From JBGSQR01 sp964509295 (GTDB taxonomy: Bacteria; Desulfobacterota; Desulfuromonadia; Geobacterales; Pseudopelobacteraceae), in contig CAZDWS010000013.1 of the NCBI GenBank assembly GCA_964509295.1, positions 50,736 to 114,735 on the forward strand: DNA of 64,000 nucleotides, given 5' to 3'. Each line of letters starts with the position of its first letter. Within the stretch, counting starts at the first letter, position 1. A model generated the notes under the pieces. It did not search any database. It had not been told where the DNA came from and saw nothing but the letters and a program-made list of their open reading frames with translations. Below are positions 1 through 10,500 of this stretch, piece after piece. The position numbers and the translations under genes were made by a program.

Positions 1-213
1 AACCAGCCTTGATCTGCCGGTGATTACGGCAACCTTCGCACATTTAACAAGCTGTTCCAGTGAATCTCTGACCGGTTCAGCAATGCGAACTGCATCATAA
101 TCATCCACAATCGGAGCCAGGGTACCGTCCAGGTCGAAGGCAAACAGGGTTTCAGGTGATATAAAACGCTCCAGAGCGGCAATTCCTTCTGGTAATAACA
201 GTTTTTTTGACAT
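1..213 (-). CDS. otsB: Trehalose-6-phosphate phosphatase OtsB, N-terminal part (cut by window edge)
   Basis: The first 71 codons are visible; the gene continues beyond the left edge. The protein would remove phosphate from trehalose-6-phosphate made by OtsA. The HAD motif I DLDGT (nucleophile Asp plus general acid Asp) is seen at about residues 28-32, and motif II region VITGRS near residues 65-70, both at the spacing usual for OtsB. The start ATG overlaps the otsA stop as TAATG, so the two are probably translationally coupled. Because only about a quarter of the protein can be seen, completeness of the active site cannot be judged. Confidence 0.85.
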   Translation of the reverse strand, partial: MSKKLLLPEGIAALERFISPETLFAFDLDGTLAPIVDDYDAVRIAEPVRDSLEQLVKCAKVAVITGRSRLV

Positions 214-2453
214 TACGATTCTCTCCCGATTCTGGTATCCAGTTTTTCCCGCTGGCGAACCCGGGCAGCATCCAGCAGCATCCTCCCGGCCCAGCGGTAA
301 ACGTTAAAGTCCCGTACCAGATTACGCATGCTGCGCATGCGCTCCTGCTGCTCGTATTCCGGCATAAAAAGCGCCTGATACAGCGCCTCGGCGGTCTGTT
401 CCACATGGTACGGGTTGACGATCAGCGCCTCATGCAGTTCGTGGGCAGCGCCGGTAAACTGGCTCAAGACCAGTACACCCCTTTCATCATCACGGGCCGC
501 CACATACTCCTTGGCCACCAGGTTCATGCCGTCATGAAGACTGGTAACCATGCAGACTTGCGCTGCACGGAAATAGCGGTTCACCTCTTCCGGTTCGTGA
601 TGCTCGGCCTTGAGGATAATTGCCGGCCGGCCTTCACTGTTGAAACGTTTGTTGATCTGTTCCGCCAGGGCATGCACCCTCGCCTCAAAAGCCTGATATT
701 CATACAGCGCCGAGCGGCTCGGTGCTGCTATCTGAATAAAACTGAAGCGCCCCACCAGTTCGGGGTGCAGCTCCAACATGCGCTCAACCGCATTGAAACG
801 TTCAAGTATTCCTTTGGTATAGTCCATTCGGTCAACGCCGATTCCCAGCAGTTGATCAGAGGGGAGCCCCAGCTCTTCCAGGATCTCCAGTCTGGTCTGT
901 TCCACCGGCGGAGCGCCCTCTTGCCAGGGCGGCGGCCACTGGATTGAAATCGGGTAACTCTGCACCATGGTCAGTTGGCCACGGCGGGAGATTGTGGAAG
1001 ATTCGTACTCGATGCGGGTTTCCAGATATCGATCCACCGTCTCCAGGAAATTCTTGCATTGATATGGTGTATGGAAACCGAGAATTGTGCTTCCCAGCAT
1101 CCCCTTCAGCAACTGCCAACGCCAGGGGCAGATTCCGAAGGACTCGGGGTTTGGCCAGGGTATATGCCAGAAAGTGATGATGATCGACTTGGGCAATACC
1201 TTGCGGATCATCTCCGGCAAGAGTGCAAAATGATAATCCTGGACCAGCACCACCGGGTTATCGCTGTCTGCCTCTTCAACCACGGCATCGGCAAAACGCT
1301 GGTTAATCTTCACATACTGCTCCCAGTCGCTGGTACGAAACACCGGCCGCACATGGGCGATGTGGCAGAGAGGCCAAAGCCCCTCATTGGCAAATCCGTA
1401 ATAATAACCCTTTTCCTCTTCCTCGGTCATCCAGATCCGTCGCAGATTGTATTCCGGCTTGTGCGGCGGCACCATGACACGGTCATTAGCATCCACCGTT
1501 TCCCGGTCGGCACTGCCGCCGCCATGGGCGATCCAGGTACCGGAACAGGCGCGCATGACCGGCTCCACTGCTGTCACCAGACCGCTGGCAGGTCGATGCA
1601 CCTTGATTTCACCGTCCACTTTGCTATGAATGTACGGCTCACGATTTGAGACAACAATAATCTTTTCTCCCACCAACTGTTTGTGCAGCAGGTTTTTGAG
1701 AGTCTCCGGATTCCAGGTTACGGTTGAGTCATCAGCCTGTCGTCGCTCTGCGTCCAGTGATCGCAACAGGGTTTTCAGATCGCCCACCAGAGGTTGCAAC
1801 TCCGAAGCGACAACCGGCTGGGTAAATGGCTTGAGGATGCCCTCACCATGCAGCATGGCCCGCACCCCCTCCATCCAGCCACGCCAACTCAGGTGCGCCA
1901 CAAAAACGGTAATCAGGGAAACAACCACCCCGAGCACGATAAACAGAAAAATGACATAGTTACGGGTATCGGCACTGCGCCGCACCATGTAACTCATATC
2001 GTGCACCAGTACCAAAGCACCTAACTTTTTACCATCCAGTTCAATAGCATTGGCGGCCACATGCACCGGACCGTGGGGAAGAGTAATCAGGTCCAGCGTT
2101 TTCCGGGTATCATCCATGGCCGCACGGCAGGAAATATCAGCAGGAAAGGCAGGCGTCTGGTAGAGAAGCTTCAGTTCCTGATTACAGAATCCAACCGCCA
2201 GCAAACGCTCATCACGGGTAGCGCGTAACAGGAGGTTTATAATTTTTTGCCGGTTTTCCTGAGGCAGCAGTTCCTGAAGCGGCTCCTGCATGGTATTGGT
2301 AATCAGCCGCGACCTGATATCCATATCCCGGATAGACCAGCGCAGAGTCAACTTATCAACCAGCGGAACTACGGCAAAGGCCAGCAGCCCCAAGGCAACT
2401 ACCAGGGGCACTACAAATCGTAAAGAAAGTTTAAGTGATCTGAATCCACGCAT
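213..2453 (-). CDS. otsA: Membrane-anchored trehalose-6-phosphate synthase (GT20) with N-terminal sensor-like domain
   Basis: 746 residues, against about 470 for a plain OtsA. Residues 13-32 and 166-188 are hydrophobic helices flanking a segment of about 130 residues that should lie in the periplasm. The GT20 domain starts near residue 263 (KIIVVSNREP) and runs to the C terminus, with the nucleotide-binding half containing LGIGVDRMDYTKGI and the loop SLHDGMNLVAKEY. It is predicted to make trehalose-6-phosphate from UDP-glucose and glucose-6-phosphate. The acceptor-side loop reads GTWIAHGGGSADRE, unlike the WFGWSG type of E. coli OtsA, so a different acceptor is possible. The layout (helix, outer loop, helix, linker) resembles a receptor front end, which suggests control by an envelope signal; this is inference. 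It precedes otsB with a one-base overlap. The stop codon of treS lies 93 bases upstream. Confidence 0.85.
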   Translation of the reverse strand: MRGFRSLKLSLRFVVPLVVALGLLAFAVVPLVDKLTLRWSIRDMDIRSRLITNTMQEPLQELLPQENRQKIINLLLRATRDERLLAVGFCNQELKLLYQTPAFPADISCRAAMDDTRKTLDLITLPHGPVHVAANAIELDGKKLGALVLVHDMSYMVRRSADTRNYVIFLFIVLGVVVSLITVFVAHLSWRGWMEGVRAMLHGEGILKPFTQPVVASELQPLVGDLKTLLRSLDAERRQADDSTVTWNPETLKNLLHKQLVGEKIIVVSNREPYIHSKVDGEIKVHRPASGLVTAVEPVMRACSGTWIAHGGGSADRETVDANDRVMVPPHKPEYNLRRIWMTEEEEKGYYYGFANEGLWPLCHIAHVRPVFRTSDWEQYVKINQRFADAVVEEADSDNPVVLVQDYHFALLPEMIRKVLPKSIIITFWHIPWPNPESFGICPWRWQLLKGMLGSTILGFHTPYQCKNFLETVDRYLETRIEYESSTISRRGQLTMVQSYPISIQWPPPWQEGAPPVEQTRLEILEELGLPSDQLLGIGVDRMDYTKGILERFNAVERMLELHPELVGRFSFIQIAAPSRSALYEYQAFEARVHALAEQINKRFNSEGRPAIILKAEHHEPEEVNRYFRAAQVCMVTSLHDGMNLVAKEYVAARDDERGVLVLSQFTGAAHELHEALIVNPYHVEQTAEALYQALFMPEYEQQERMRSMRNLVRDFNVYRWAGRMLLDAARVRQREKLDTRIGRES

Positions 2454-2546
2454 CAGTTCCCCCTATTAAAATACAGGTACTCAGCCGGACAACAGCCTTG
2501 ATCAATCACATAACAGGTAAAGAGTCCTGCTATTTCCGGTTTCTTG

Positions 2547-5500
2547 TCAAGAACACCGGCCCTCCCTGAGCAACATCCCGATTCCCCGCAAGGGCAGATC
2601 CACCCGTGCCGGGTTATTATTCAACTCGGCACCCAATTCGTGGACGACTTTCTGAATCAGATAACAACGCAGCATGATCGACAGCTCTACCCTATCCGCC
2701 GGAATCAGTGGTGAATTTTTCATGGTATGCAGATAGGCCTTCAGGTATGAGCCGCTGACATGGATAAACCATGCCTCCAGCCACGGCTCCAGCAGCGGTA
2801 TATCTTCCGGGTGACTTTCCCCCTGCTGAATCAGAGTCGTCATGGCAGCATAGTGAAAAGAGTAGATCATGCCGGCCACATCCCGCAGAGGGGAACGTTT
2901 CAACCGGCGTTCACCCAGGGAATGATACGACTCACCCTCAAAATCAATGAAGATGAAATCCTTGCCGGTAAACAGCGCCTGGCCCAGATGAAAATCACCG
3001 TGAATCCGGCATTTCATGGCCGAAAAACGACTGCCGGTAATTTTTTGCAGCCAGGTAATAATCTCCTTTTCAGCTGCCAGGACCTGAACCGCCCTGCTGC
3101 GCTGCTGGTCATTTGGTAAACGCTGGAGGTTTGCAGCCAGAAGCTGAAAGTTTTTCCGCACCTGTCCACGCATGGACTGGAAAAGAGAACGCTGGTAGAG
3201 CGTGGAAAATTCTTCCATGGCCCAGCCGCTTTCAGTTGAACCGGAGGCCAGTGCCTGATGCATTTCTGCCGTGCGCCTGCCAAGCAGCAGCGCCATTTCC
3301 AGATGCAAGCCACGTACGAGGTTCCGGAACTGGGGAGGAATACCGTTATCAACAACGTCCAGGAGAGTTGGGCAACGTACTGGCAGTTTCGGCAGATCGT
3401 GCTTGTGCGACAGGATATTCTCTACGAACTGAGAAAGGCTTGTCAGAGTATTCCGCCATGCATCGCCGTGACAGGCAACAAATGTTTGCAGCACACCAAT
3501 CTCATATTTTTTCCCGTTTGCTGCATGGAATTCGATCCCACCCGTGTAGGATGGCACATTGTGAAACTTCTTATTATCAGCCAGATACTGGAGGATTTCC
3601 GGTTCAGGATTGATCCCCTCATCTATTTTTCGATACAACTTGAACAAGAACCGGTCGCCATACAAAATGCTGGTGTTATTCTGCTCCACCGCCGCAACCC
3701 TGCTGGGAAACAGTTCCGACCGGGGTGGATAACTTTTCGTCACCCCTTTGCCCCGCAGACCGAGCAGCGATGAACCGTTTGTGCCATGCACCTTGCTGCT
3801 GCCGCTGATCAGGTCCAGGAAAAGTTCCCGGATTTCCTCAAAGTAAATTGCATCACACAGAACACCTTCCGCGTCACCAAGTATGAGTGGCGTTATGGTT
3901 GAAAGCGGATGCCGGTCTTTTACGGTTTGCAGTTGATCATTGGAAAGCCAGGTCAGGGGAACCAGATACGTCTCAGGATTCCACTCGGTATAGGTAACCC
4001 TGACAAACGCCAGCAAAAACAGTTGATCATCTTTTTTCAGCTGAAAGCTGTCGAACACACTGATCTGACTGATAGTCCGTCCTTTGCCACGAAACCAGAA
4101 AACACGTTGCAGATACTGGGGCATGACGACACTGCAGAAACGTTCTCCGGTTTTTCCTTTCAAAACATCCCACCAGGGGTGACCCGCCCTCAATTTAAGC
4201 TTCTCCACATCCTCCCGTGCTTCGCATAACGCTTCGGGGCTCCTCAGCACAAACCAGAAATAATCATAGGGCCCCATGGTGAAATGGTAGCGCGTCTCCT
4301 GGATCAGGGGAAAAAGATTGCGGCTGAAAACCTCTTCCGGGATCATGCCGGCGTAGGCGGAAAGATCAACATTTGACGACTGGGAGAAACGCGAGAGATT
4401 GATGACAACCAGCACTTTTTCCGCCTCAAAGCTGCGGAGAAAAGTCAAAACTTTCGGGTTGTCCGAAGCGAGCATCTCCAGCCTGCCACTACCGAGCGCC
4501 TTGATACGTTTGCGCATGGCAATCATGCGGCGCATCCACCACAACAGGGACGAAGGATTGCGCTCCTGGTTTTCCACATTAATCGATTCGTAATGGTATT
4601 CCGGTTCGATAATAACCGGCAGAAACAGCTTCTGAGGGCTGGCCGTGGAGAAACCTGCATTGCGGTCAGGGTTCCACTGCATGGGGGTACGGACACCATT
4701 CCGATCCCCCAGATAGTAGTTGTCACCCATGCCGATTTCATCGCCGTAGTAGATGATCGGGGTGCCGGGCATGGAGAAAAGCAGGACGTTCATCAGCTCG
4801 ATCTTGCGGCGATTGTTACCCATCAGGGACGCCAGTCTGCGCCGGATGCCCAGATTGATCCGTGCCCGGGGATCAGAGGCATAGACCCGATACATGTAGT
4901 CCCGCTCCTCATCAGTCACCATCTCCAGGGTCAATTCATCATGGTTGCGCAGAAATATGGCCCACTGACAACCCTCCGGAATAGCCGGTGTCTGATCCAT
5001 GATATCGATGATCGGAAAGCGGTCTTCCATCTCGATGGCCATGAACATGCGCGGCATCAGCGGAAAATGGAAAGCCATGTTGCTCTCATCGCCGTTACCG
5101 AAATAAGCGGCGGAGTCTTCCGGCCACTGGTTCGCTTCCGACAGCAGCAGTCGGTTTTTGAAGGAGCTGTCCAGATGGGCTCGCAGTTTTTTGAGAAAGG
5201 CGTGGGTTTCGGGAAGATTCTCGCAATTGGTCCCTTCCTGTTCGAACAGATAGGGAACGGCATCGAGCCGCACACCGTCCACCCCCATGCGCATCCAGAA
5301 ATCGATCACCCGCAGCATTTCCGATTGAACCCGTGGATTATGGAAGTTGAGGTCCGGCTGGTGGAAGTAGAAGCGGTGCCAGAAATAGGCCTTGGCCAGC
5401 GGATCCCAGGTCCAGTTGGAGGTCTCGAAATCCTTGAAAATAATGCGTGCTTCACGGTATTTTTCGGACGAGTCGCTCCAGACATAGAAATCCCGATGCA

Positions 5501-5891
5501 CGGAACCGGGTTTGGCCCGGCGCGCACGCTGGAACCATGGGTGCTGATCCGAGGTATGATTCAGCACCAGTTCGGTGATGATCCGGATGCCGCGACCATG
5601 GGCGGCATGCAGCAACTGCTTGAACTCTCGCAGGGTGTTGTAACTGGGGTTAACATTGTAGTAGTCGGCTATGTCATAACCGTCGTCCCGTTGTGGAGAC
5701 GGATAGAACGGGAGCAGCCAGAGCGCCGTAACACCCAGTTGCTGCAGGTAGTCCAGCTTGTTGATCAGGCCGCGAAAATCGCCGATACCGTCCGCATTGG
5801 AGTCGGCAAAGGCTTTGATATGAACCTGGTAAATAATGGCATCCCGGTACCAGAATGGGTTGTCCTCAAGAATGGATTCGTATTTACTCAT
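2547..5891 (-). CDS. treS: Trehalose synthase-maltokinase fusion (TreS-Mak/Pep2)
   Basis: 1114 residues from the ATG at 5891. An upstream in-frame ATG would add 35 residues inside malQ with no homology, so the MSKYESILEDNPFWYRDA start was chosen; it has a GGGGG ribosome-binding stretch. The N-terminal 560 or so residues are a GH13 TreS domain, with nucleophile Asp210 in GVRLDAVPY, acid/base Glu252 in LLLSEANQ and Asp318 in LRNHDE. It interconverts maltose and trehalose. The C-terminal part is a maltokinase, with the kinase loop IHGDFHLGQ near residue 963 and the metal site IDFEGE about 18 residues on. Maltose-1-phosphate made by such fusions normally feeds GlgE; no glgE is in this window. The start overlaps the malQ stop by 8 bases (ATGAGTAA). 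Confidence 0.93.
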   Translation of the reverse strand: MSKYESILEDNPFWYRDAIIYQVHIKAFADSNADGIGDFRGLINKLDYLQQLGVTALWLLPFYPSPQRDDGYDIADYYNVNPSYNTLREFKQLLHAAHGRGIRIITELVLNHTSDQHPWFQRARRAKPGSVHRDFYVWSDSSEKYREARIIFKDFETSNWTWDPLAKAYFWHRFYFHQPDLNFHNPRVQSEMLRVIDFWMRMGVDGVRLDAVPYLFEQEGTNCENLPETHAFLKKLRAHLDSSFKNRLLLSEANQWPEDSAAYFGNGDESNMAFHFPLMPRMFMAIEMEDRFPIIDIMDQTPAIPEGCQWAIFLRNHDELTLEMVTDEERDYMYRVYASDPRARINLGIRRRLASLMGNNRRKIELMNVLLFSMPGTPIIYYGDEIGMGDNYYLGDRNGVRTPMQWNPDRNAGFSTASPQKLFLPVIIEPEYHYESINVENQERNPSSLLWWMRRMIAMRKRIKALGSGRLEMLASDNPKVLTFLRSFEAEKVLVVINLSRFSQSSNVDLSAYAGMIPEEVFSRNLFPLIQETRYHFTMGPYDYFWFVLRSPEALCEAREDVEKLKLRAGHPWWDVLKGKTGERFCSVVMPQYLQRVFWFRGKGRTISQISVFDSFQLKKDDQLFLLAFVRVTYTEWNPETYLVPLTWLSNDQLQTVKDRHPLSTITPLILGDAEGVLCDAIYFEEIRELFLDLISGSSKVHGTNGSSLLGLRGKGVTKSYPPRSELFPSRVAAVEQNNTSILYGDRFLFKLYRKIDEGINPEPEILQYLADNKKFHNVPSYTGGIEFHAANGKKYEIGVLQTFVACHGDAWRNTLTSLSQFVENILSHKHDLPKLPVRCPTLLDVVDNGIPPQFRNLVRGLHLEMALLLGRRTAEMHQALASGSTESGWAMEEFSTLYQRSLFQSMRGQVRKNFQLLAANLQRLPNDQQRSRAVQVLAAEKEIITWLQKITGSRFSAMKCRIHGDFHLGQALFTGKDFIFIDFEGESYHSLGERRLKRSPLRDVAGMIYSFHYAAMTTLIQQGESHPEDIPLLEPWLEAWFIHVSGSYLKAYLHTMKNSPLIPADRVELSIMLRCYLIQKVVHELGAELNNNPARVDLPLRGIGMLLREGRCS

Positions 5892-7383
5892 GCGTTTGTC
5901 CCCCTGCCCTGCCATAGCGCTCCATCTGACTCCGTACCGTAACGGCCAGATCATCCGGAAGCATGCCCCAGTTAAAGCGCCATTCCCAGTTGCCAAAAGC
6001 TGTGCCTGGAATATTCATGCGCGCTTCGCTACCCAGCTTCAGTAGATCCTGAAACGGAATAATGGCCGTGTCAGCAACCGACATCAGTGCGGCGCGCATC
6101 AGGCTGCCGACGCAGTCATCACTTCCTGTGCCCAGATAGGCATCCATCTCGCCACGCACAACGTCGGAAACCGACTCATACCACCCTTTAGTGGTGTCAT
6201 TATCGTGTGTGCCGGTGTAGACGACACAATGTCTGCCATGATTATGCGGCAGGTCCACATTGGTCGGCCCGCCTTCAAAGGCAAACTGCAGGATCTTCAT
6301 GCCCGGAAAATTATAACGGTCGCGCAACGTGATCACTCCGGGTGTGATCACCCCCAGGTCCTCTGCAATGATCGGTAGCGAGCCGAGCGCTGCCTGGAGC
6401 GCATCGAATAAGTGCTCTCCCGGGCCTTCAATCCAGACTCCATTGCGGGCGGTCTTTGCCTTAGCCGGTATCTGCCAGGCCGCCTCAAATCCTCGGAAGT
6501 GATCGACCCGAACGACGTCAAAAAGCTCAAAAGTCGTCCTGAAGCGTTCGACCCACCATTGGTAGCCGTTCTGTGCCATAGCGTCCCAGTCAAAGTGTGG
6601 ATTGCCCCACAGCTGGCCGTCAGCGCTGAAATAATCGGGCGGCACACCAGCCACAATCATCGGCTTGCCCTGCTGGTCCAACTGAAAAAGTTCCGGGTGT
6701 CTCCACACATCGGCAGAGTCATAGGCCACAAAAATCGGTATATCACCGATTAGCGAGATCCCCCGCTGATTGGCATAGCTGCGCAGATCCCGCCATTGAC
6801 GTGAGAACTGCCACTGCAGGTATTTCTGTATTCCGATTTCCTGACCAAGTTCCTCTGAATACTTCTGATACGCTTCGGTCGTGATCCTCGACGCCTCTGC
6901 GGGCCACTTGCTCCAGCACTTCCCGTGAAAGCGCAGTTTCAGCGCCATGAACAGGGCATAATCGTGCAGCCAGGGGGTCGTGTCGCAGAAATGATGGAAT
7001 TCATGTCTGCGGTCTGTCTCCTGTTGGGCCAGGAAAACGGTTCCTGCCTGATGCAACAGCTCCATCTTGTGCTCTGTAACGGCAGTGAAATCCACATGGT
7101 CTTCAGGATAACCGGCATTACGGGAAAGATCGGAAAGGTAACCTTCCCGGGCAATCCATTCCAGATCGATCAGCAGCGGATTGCCGCCGAAAGCGGTAAA
7201 GGAGGAATAGGGCGAATTGCCGCAGGCCGGTGGCGTCAGCGGCAGCAGTTGCCAGTAAGACATGCCCATATCATGCAGCAGATCAATAAAGCGACGGGCG
7301 TCAGCTCCGAAAGAACCTATGCCGCCCGGTCCGGGCAGCGATGTGGGATGCAACAGGATTCCGCAACTACGTTTATTAAGCAT
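5884..7383 (-). CDS. malQ: 4-alpha-glucanotransferase (amylomaltase, GH77)
   Basis: 499 residues, the normal size for a bacterial amylomaltase. It moves alpha-1,4-glucan segments between maltodextrins in the cytoplasm, which would recycle the short malto-oligosaccharides produced around TreY/TreZ. Family signatures seen are LHPTSLPGPGGIGSFG at the N terminus, VRVDHFRGFEAAW with the nucleophile Asp, IIAEDLG with the acid/base Glu, and YTGTHDND with the third carboxylate. The ATG at 7383 follows a GGGAG ribosome-binding site. A gap of about 150 bases with a repeat element separates it from tamB, so a second promoter for malQ-treS-otsAB is possible. Confidence 0.93.
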   Translation of the reverse strand: MLNKRSCGILLHPTSLPGPGGIGSFGADARRFIDLLHDMGMSYWQLLPLTPPACGNSPYSSFTAFGGNPLLIDLEWIAREGYLSDLSRNAGYPEDHVDFTAVTEHKMELLHQAGTVFLAQQETDRRHEFHHFCDTTPWLHDYALFMALKLRFHGKCWSKWPAEASRITTEAYQKYSEELGQEIGIQKYLQWQFSRQWRDLRSYANQRGISLIGDIPIFVAYDSADVWRHPELFQLDQQGKPMIVAGVPPDYFSADGQLWGNPHFDWDAMAQNGYQWWVERFRTTFELFDVVRVDHFRGFEAAWQIPAKAKTARNGVWIEGPGEHLFDALQAALGSLPIIAEDLGVITPGVITLRDRYNFPGMKILQFAFEGGPTNVDLPHNHGRHCVVYTGTHDNDTTKGWYESVSDVVRGEMDAYLGTGSDDCVGSLMRAALMSVADTAIIPFQDLLKLGSEARMNIPGTAFGNWEWRFNWGMLPDDLAVTVRSQMERYGRAGGQTHE

Positions 7384-7431
7384 CAGAACTCCCAGAAATA
7401 GTATTTCCTGATTAGTATCATTCTTCTAATC

Positions 7432-7496
7432 CCTTCTCCCTGAGGACCTCCAAAGGGCCTAAAGGAGAAGGTGGCCGAAGGCCGGATGAGGGGGCA
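7432..7496. repeat. Intergenic hairpin and GGTGGCCGAAGGCCGGA repeat, copy 1
   Basis: CCTTCTCC at 7432-7439 pairs with GGAGAAGG at 7464-7471. It is followed at once by GGTGGCCGAAGGCCGGA (7470-7486), which contains the palindrome GGCCGAAGGCC. The same 17-mer occurs on the other strand at 32122-32138, also in an intergenic gap. It looks like a REP-type dispersed element. It lies between tamB and malQ and could act as a partial terminator or an mRNA-stabilising structure inside the operon. Confidence 0.6.
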
Positions 7497-7534
7497 GCAG
7501 CGCCGGATATATCCACATCTGCCCTTCTTACCAG

Positions 7535-10500
7535 CTACTTAAACTCCAGCTTATAATAAAGATCAACGCCGCTGGCGTCGTTGCCGGTCTGGGTTTCTAT
7601 CTGCCAATGTTTGCTGATATCATAGCGCAACTTGTACAGGCTGTTTCCGGTAAACACGGATTTGCCATAACTGATATAGAGTTGCGGAGTTAAATACTTG
7701 CCCACGGTCAGCACGGTCTCGGTGATGCCGGTCTGCTGATCTGCAGGTATGGCGCCGGGCGGTGTAACCTGAAGGGGTTTGTAACCCATGGCACCGGGGG
7801 AACCTCCCACACCGCCCTGAATCTCCAGAGTGCTCAAACCAAGCCGGTCTTTTAACTGTTCCTGCAGGGCCCCGGCCTGGCTGGATGTGAGCAGTGCTCC
7901 GGCCGCCTGATTCACCAGACTGGCCTGTTCACCGCTGCTGCCCAGCGGATGACCGAGAACCATATAAGCCAGAATATCCACGTCCGGCATGGCCGGTTCG
8001 GAATACAGTTTGGTGACCGGTTTCTGCAGCGTGCCTGACACCATCACCCCGGCCCGGATATTGCCGATGGTGCGCAGAGCCAGGAAATCCAGGGCAGGAC
8101 GATCTATGGGGCCGCCAGCAAAAAACAGGCGGCCCCGGACGATCTCAAGGTTAACCCCGTAGGTGCGGTAACGTCCTTTGACGACCTTTATCTCTCCCCT
8201 GCTGACGATGCTTTCCAGACTGTTGAATGACAGGTTCATGGCCCCACCCAGCTGGGCATCGATACCCGAAATCTTGACAGTAACCTTATCGCCCAGCAGC
8301 AGCCTGACCTGGGCATCCAGGACCAGGGTTGAACTCTTCTCAACCGGCACAACCTTTCCTTCCCGGATCACATCGCTGCTGGGCGTAATTACCTTTCCGA
8401 AAGGCGAACTGACAATATTCAGTTCAGGCAGGAGTAATTCTCCGCGCAGGGTCAGTTTTTCAGGTGTACCTTCAAAGTTGAGTTTGGGTGTGCTGACGAT
8501 GCGGAGCTCTGGAAAATTAACGGTCAGAAAATTTTCACCACCCATGGTCCCCTGGTAACTCTTCACTTGCCAGTCAGCCAGGGTTATCAGGGCCGTACCC
8601 TCCAGATGTCCGCTACCCGAGTTGGCCCTAAAGCCGCTGATCCGGATCAGGTTCTTTTCCAGCCGTGCCACCAGCTGCACATCTTTCAGATGAATACCGG
8701 CAGTGGGTAGATAGGCACCGGCCTTGGCCAGTTTCAGCGTACCGCCGATATTCGGTTCGTTCCAGGTTCCGCTGATGGCAAGGTCGCCATCAAGCTCGCC
8801 AAAGCTTTCCTGAACCAGCTCCGGAAACAGGGCGGTGATCAGGCCTTTTTCCTGGACGCGACCGGAAACAGTCGCCCGCAGCGGCCCTTTGGGATTGACT
8901 GCAACCGGAATGTGCGCTGCAATCGGCAACTGGAATGTTGACCGTACCTGGCCATGATCAGCCATGACCAGGAAAAGGGAACCGGCCAGTGTTTCGCCCC
9001 GCCAGTTCCAGGTTGATGTTGCCGAATCAAAGGTCAGCTTGACTTCTCCATCGGGCCTTTGCAGACGTAAAGTTCCACCGGAGAGCAAAGCATTGCCGTC
9101 CAGTTCAAATCGTTGCCCCGGAAGCAGAACACCTTTCAGGCGGCCACTGATAACCCCCTCCAGCCCGGTATCGGCAGGAAGCCAGGGCTTGAACATGAGC
9201 AGATCGATGTTGCTGACTTCCGCTGCCAGCTCTCCTTTTTCAGGCAGGGCCAGTTGCATTGGTGACGCTGATGAAAACGTCCCCTTCAGCCTGCCACCGC
9301 TGGCCGTGCTGAGTTCAATACTGCCCCGCAATCCCTGCTGATTGCCATCAAGGGTCAGCTGACTGCGCAAGACGGTCATACTCTGCCCCTGCCCGCTGAA
9401 GGTTCCGCTGCCGGTTGCGTTCATGGACAATGAAAGTCGATTGTCCGGCAAAAAGCCTAACCGCATGCTGCCCTGACTGCTGCCCGTGATCTTTCCATCC
9501 TTCAGATAAGGATTGACTCTGGAAAGTTTCAGACCGCTCCATTTTGCCTGCACCTGACCGCCAAGAGGTTCAAGTGTGAGATCTGCGGAGGCTTCCAGTC
9601 GCTCTGTTGCACCGCCCGTGAGGACAAGCGGTGAAAGGGATATTTTTTCACTGCTGACGGAAAATGATGCCGGAGCCTGCAGGTTCCATGGCCCGTTGGT
9701 ATCCCTGCCAACCAGCTTTGTCAGCTGCCCCTTCCAGACACTGTCCTGATAGCCTGCAGACAGTGCCAACCGCGCTTCGCTGTCCGTTGAGCGCAACGCT
9801 ACATCCACATTGTGGCGGGCCAGTGTACCATCCAGCGCCAGAGCCACTGAGCTGAACCTGGAGCTGCCGTAGACCACATCACGCACTGTGGCTGCCACAT
9901 GCATGGGATAGCCTGCGCCCTGATCAAGTCGAACTGACAAATTAAGGGCTTCTGCACGTGTTCCCCCATAGGCCAGTTTGCTCCCGGTACCGGTCAATGC
10001 GCCGCTGAGCTGACCATCGCGCCAACGCACCCAGCCCAGGCTCTGTAGCGTTCCGGTCGATCCCGGAACCAGACGGGAAAAATCACTGACCTTGGCAACC
10101 AGATCGATTCGCTGGTTCAACTCGCCTGAGGCATGCAGATCAAAACCTTTACCCTGCAACTTCAAGCGGTCCAGAGAGAGATTGTCGTCAGCAAAATCCG
10201 CCTGCAGTTCGCCGGTCAGCGCCTGGCCGTGCAGACTGCTTTCCAGAAGTGCTCCATGTACGCTTCCCGTAAGGGGTTCTTCCCCGGACCAGGCCAGTTT
10301 TGCGTCGGCGCTGAAATTCGCCACCCCTTTCCAGGCCGGGTCCAGCCTGGCCGGATTAAGGTTCCTGCCGTTGATCGCCCCCTGCAGGGCAAAGCCGCTG
10401 CGCCAGTCCAGATCCATATTTCCCGACAGAGAGCCATCCAGTACCCTGGCGGTCAAGGGGGCCACCTTCATCCCATCACGCGTACCGCTGTAAACTGCAG

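Noticed and set aside
4593..5942. 449-residue open frame on the plus strand
   Set aside because: It is the antisense shadow of the treS-maltokinase and malQ genes, lacks a ribosome-binding site and resembles no protein.
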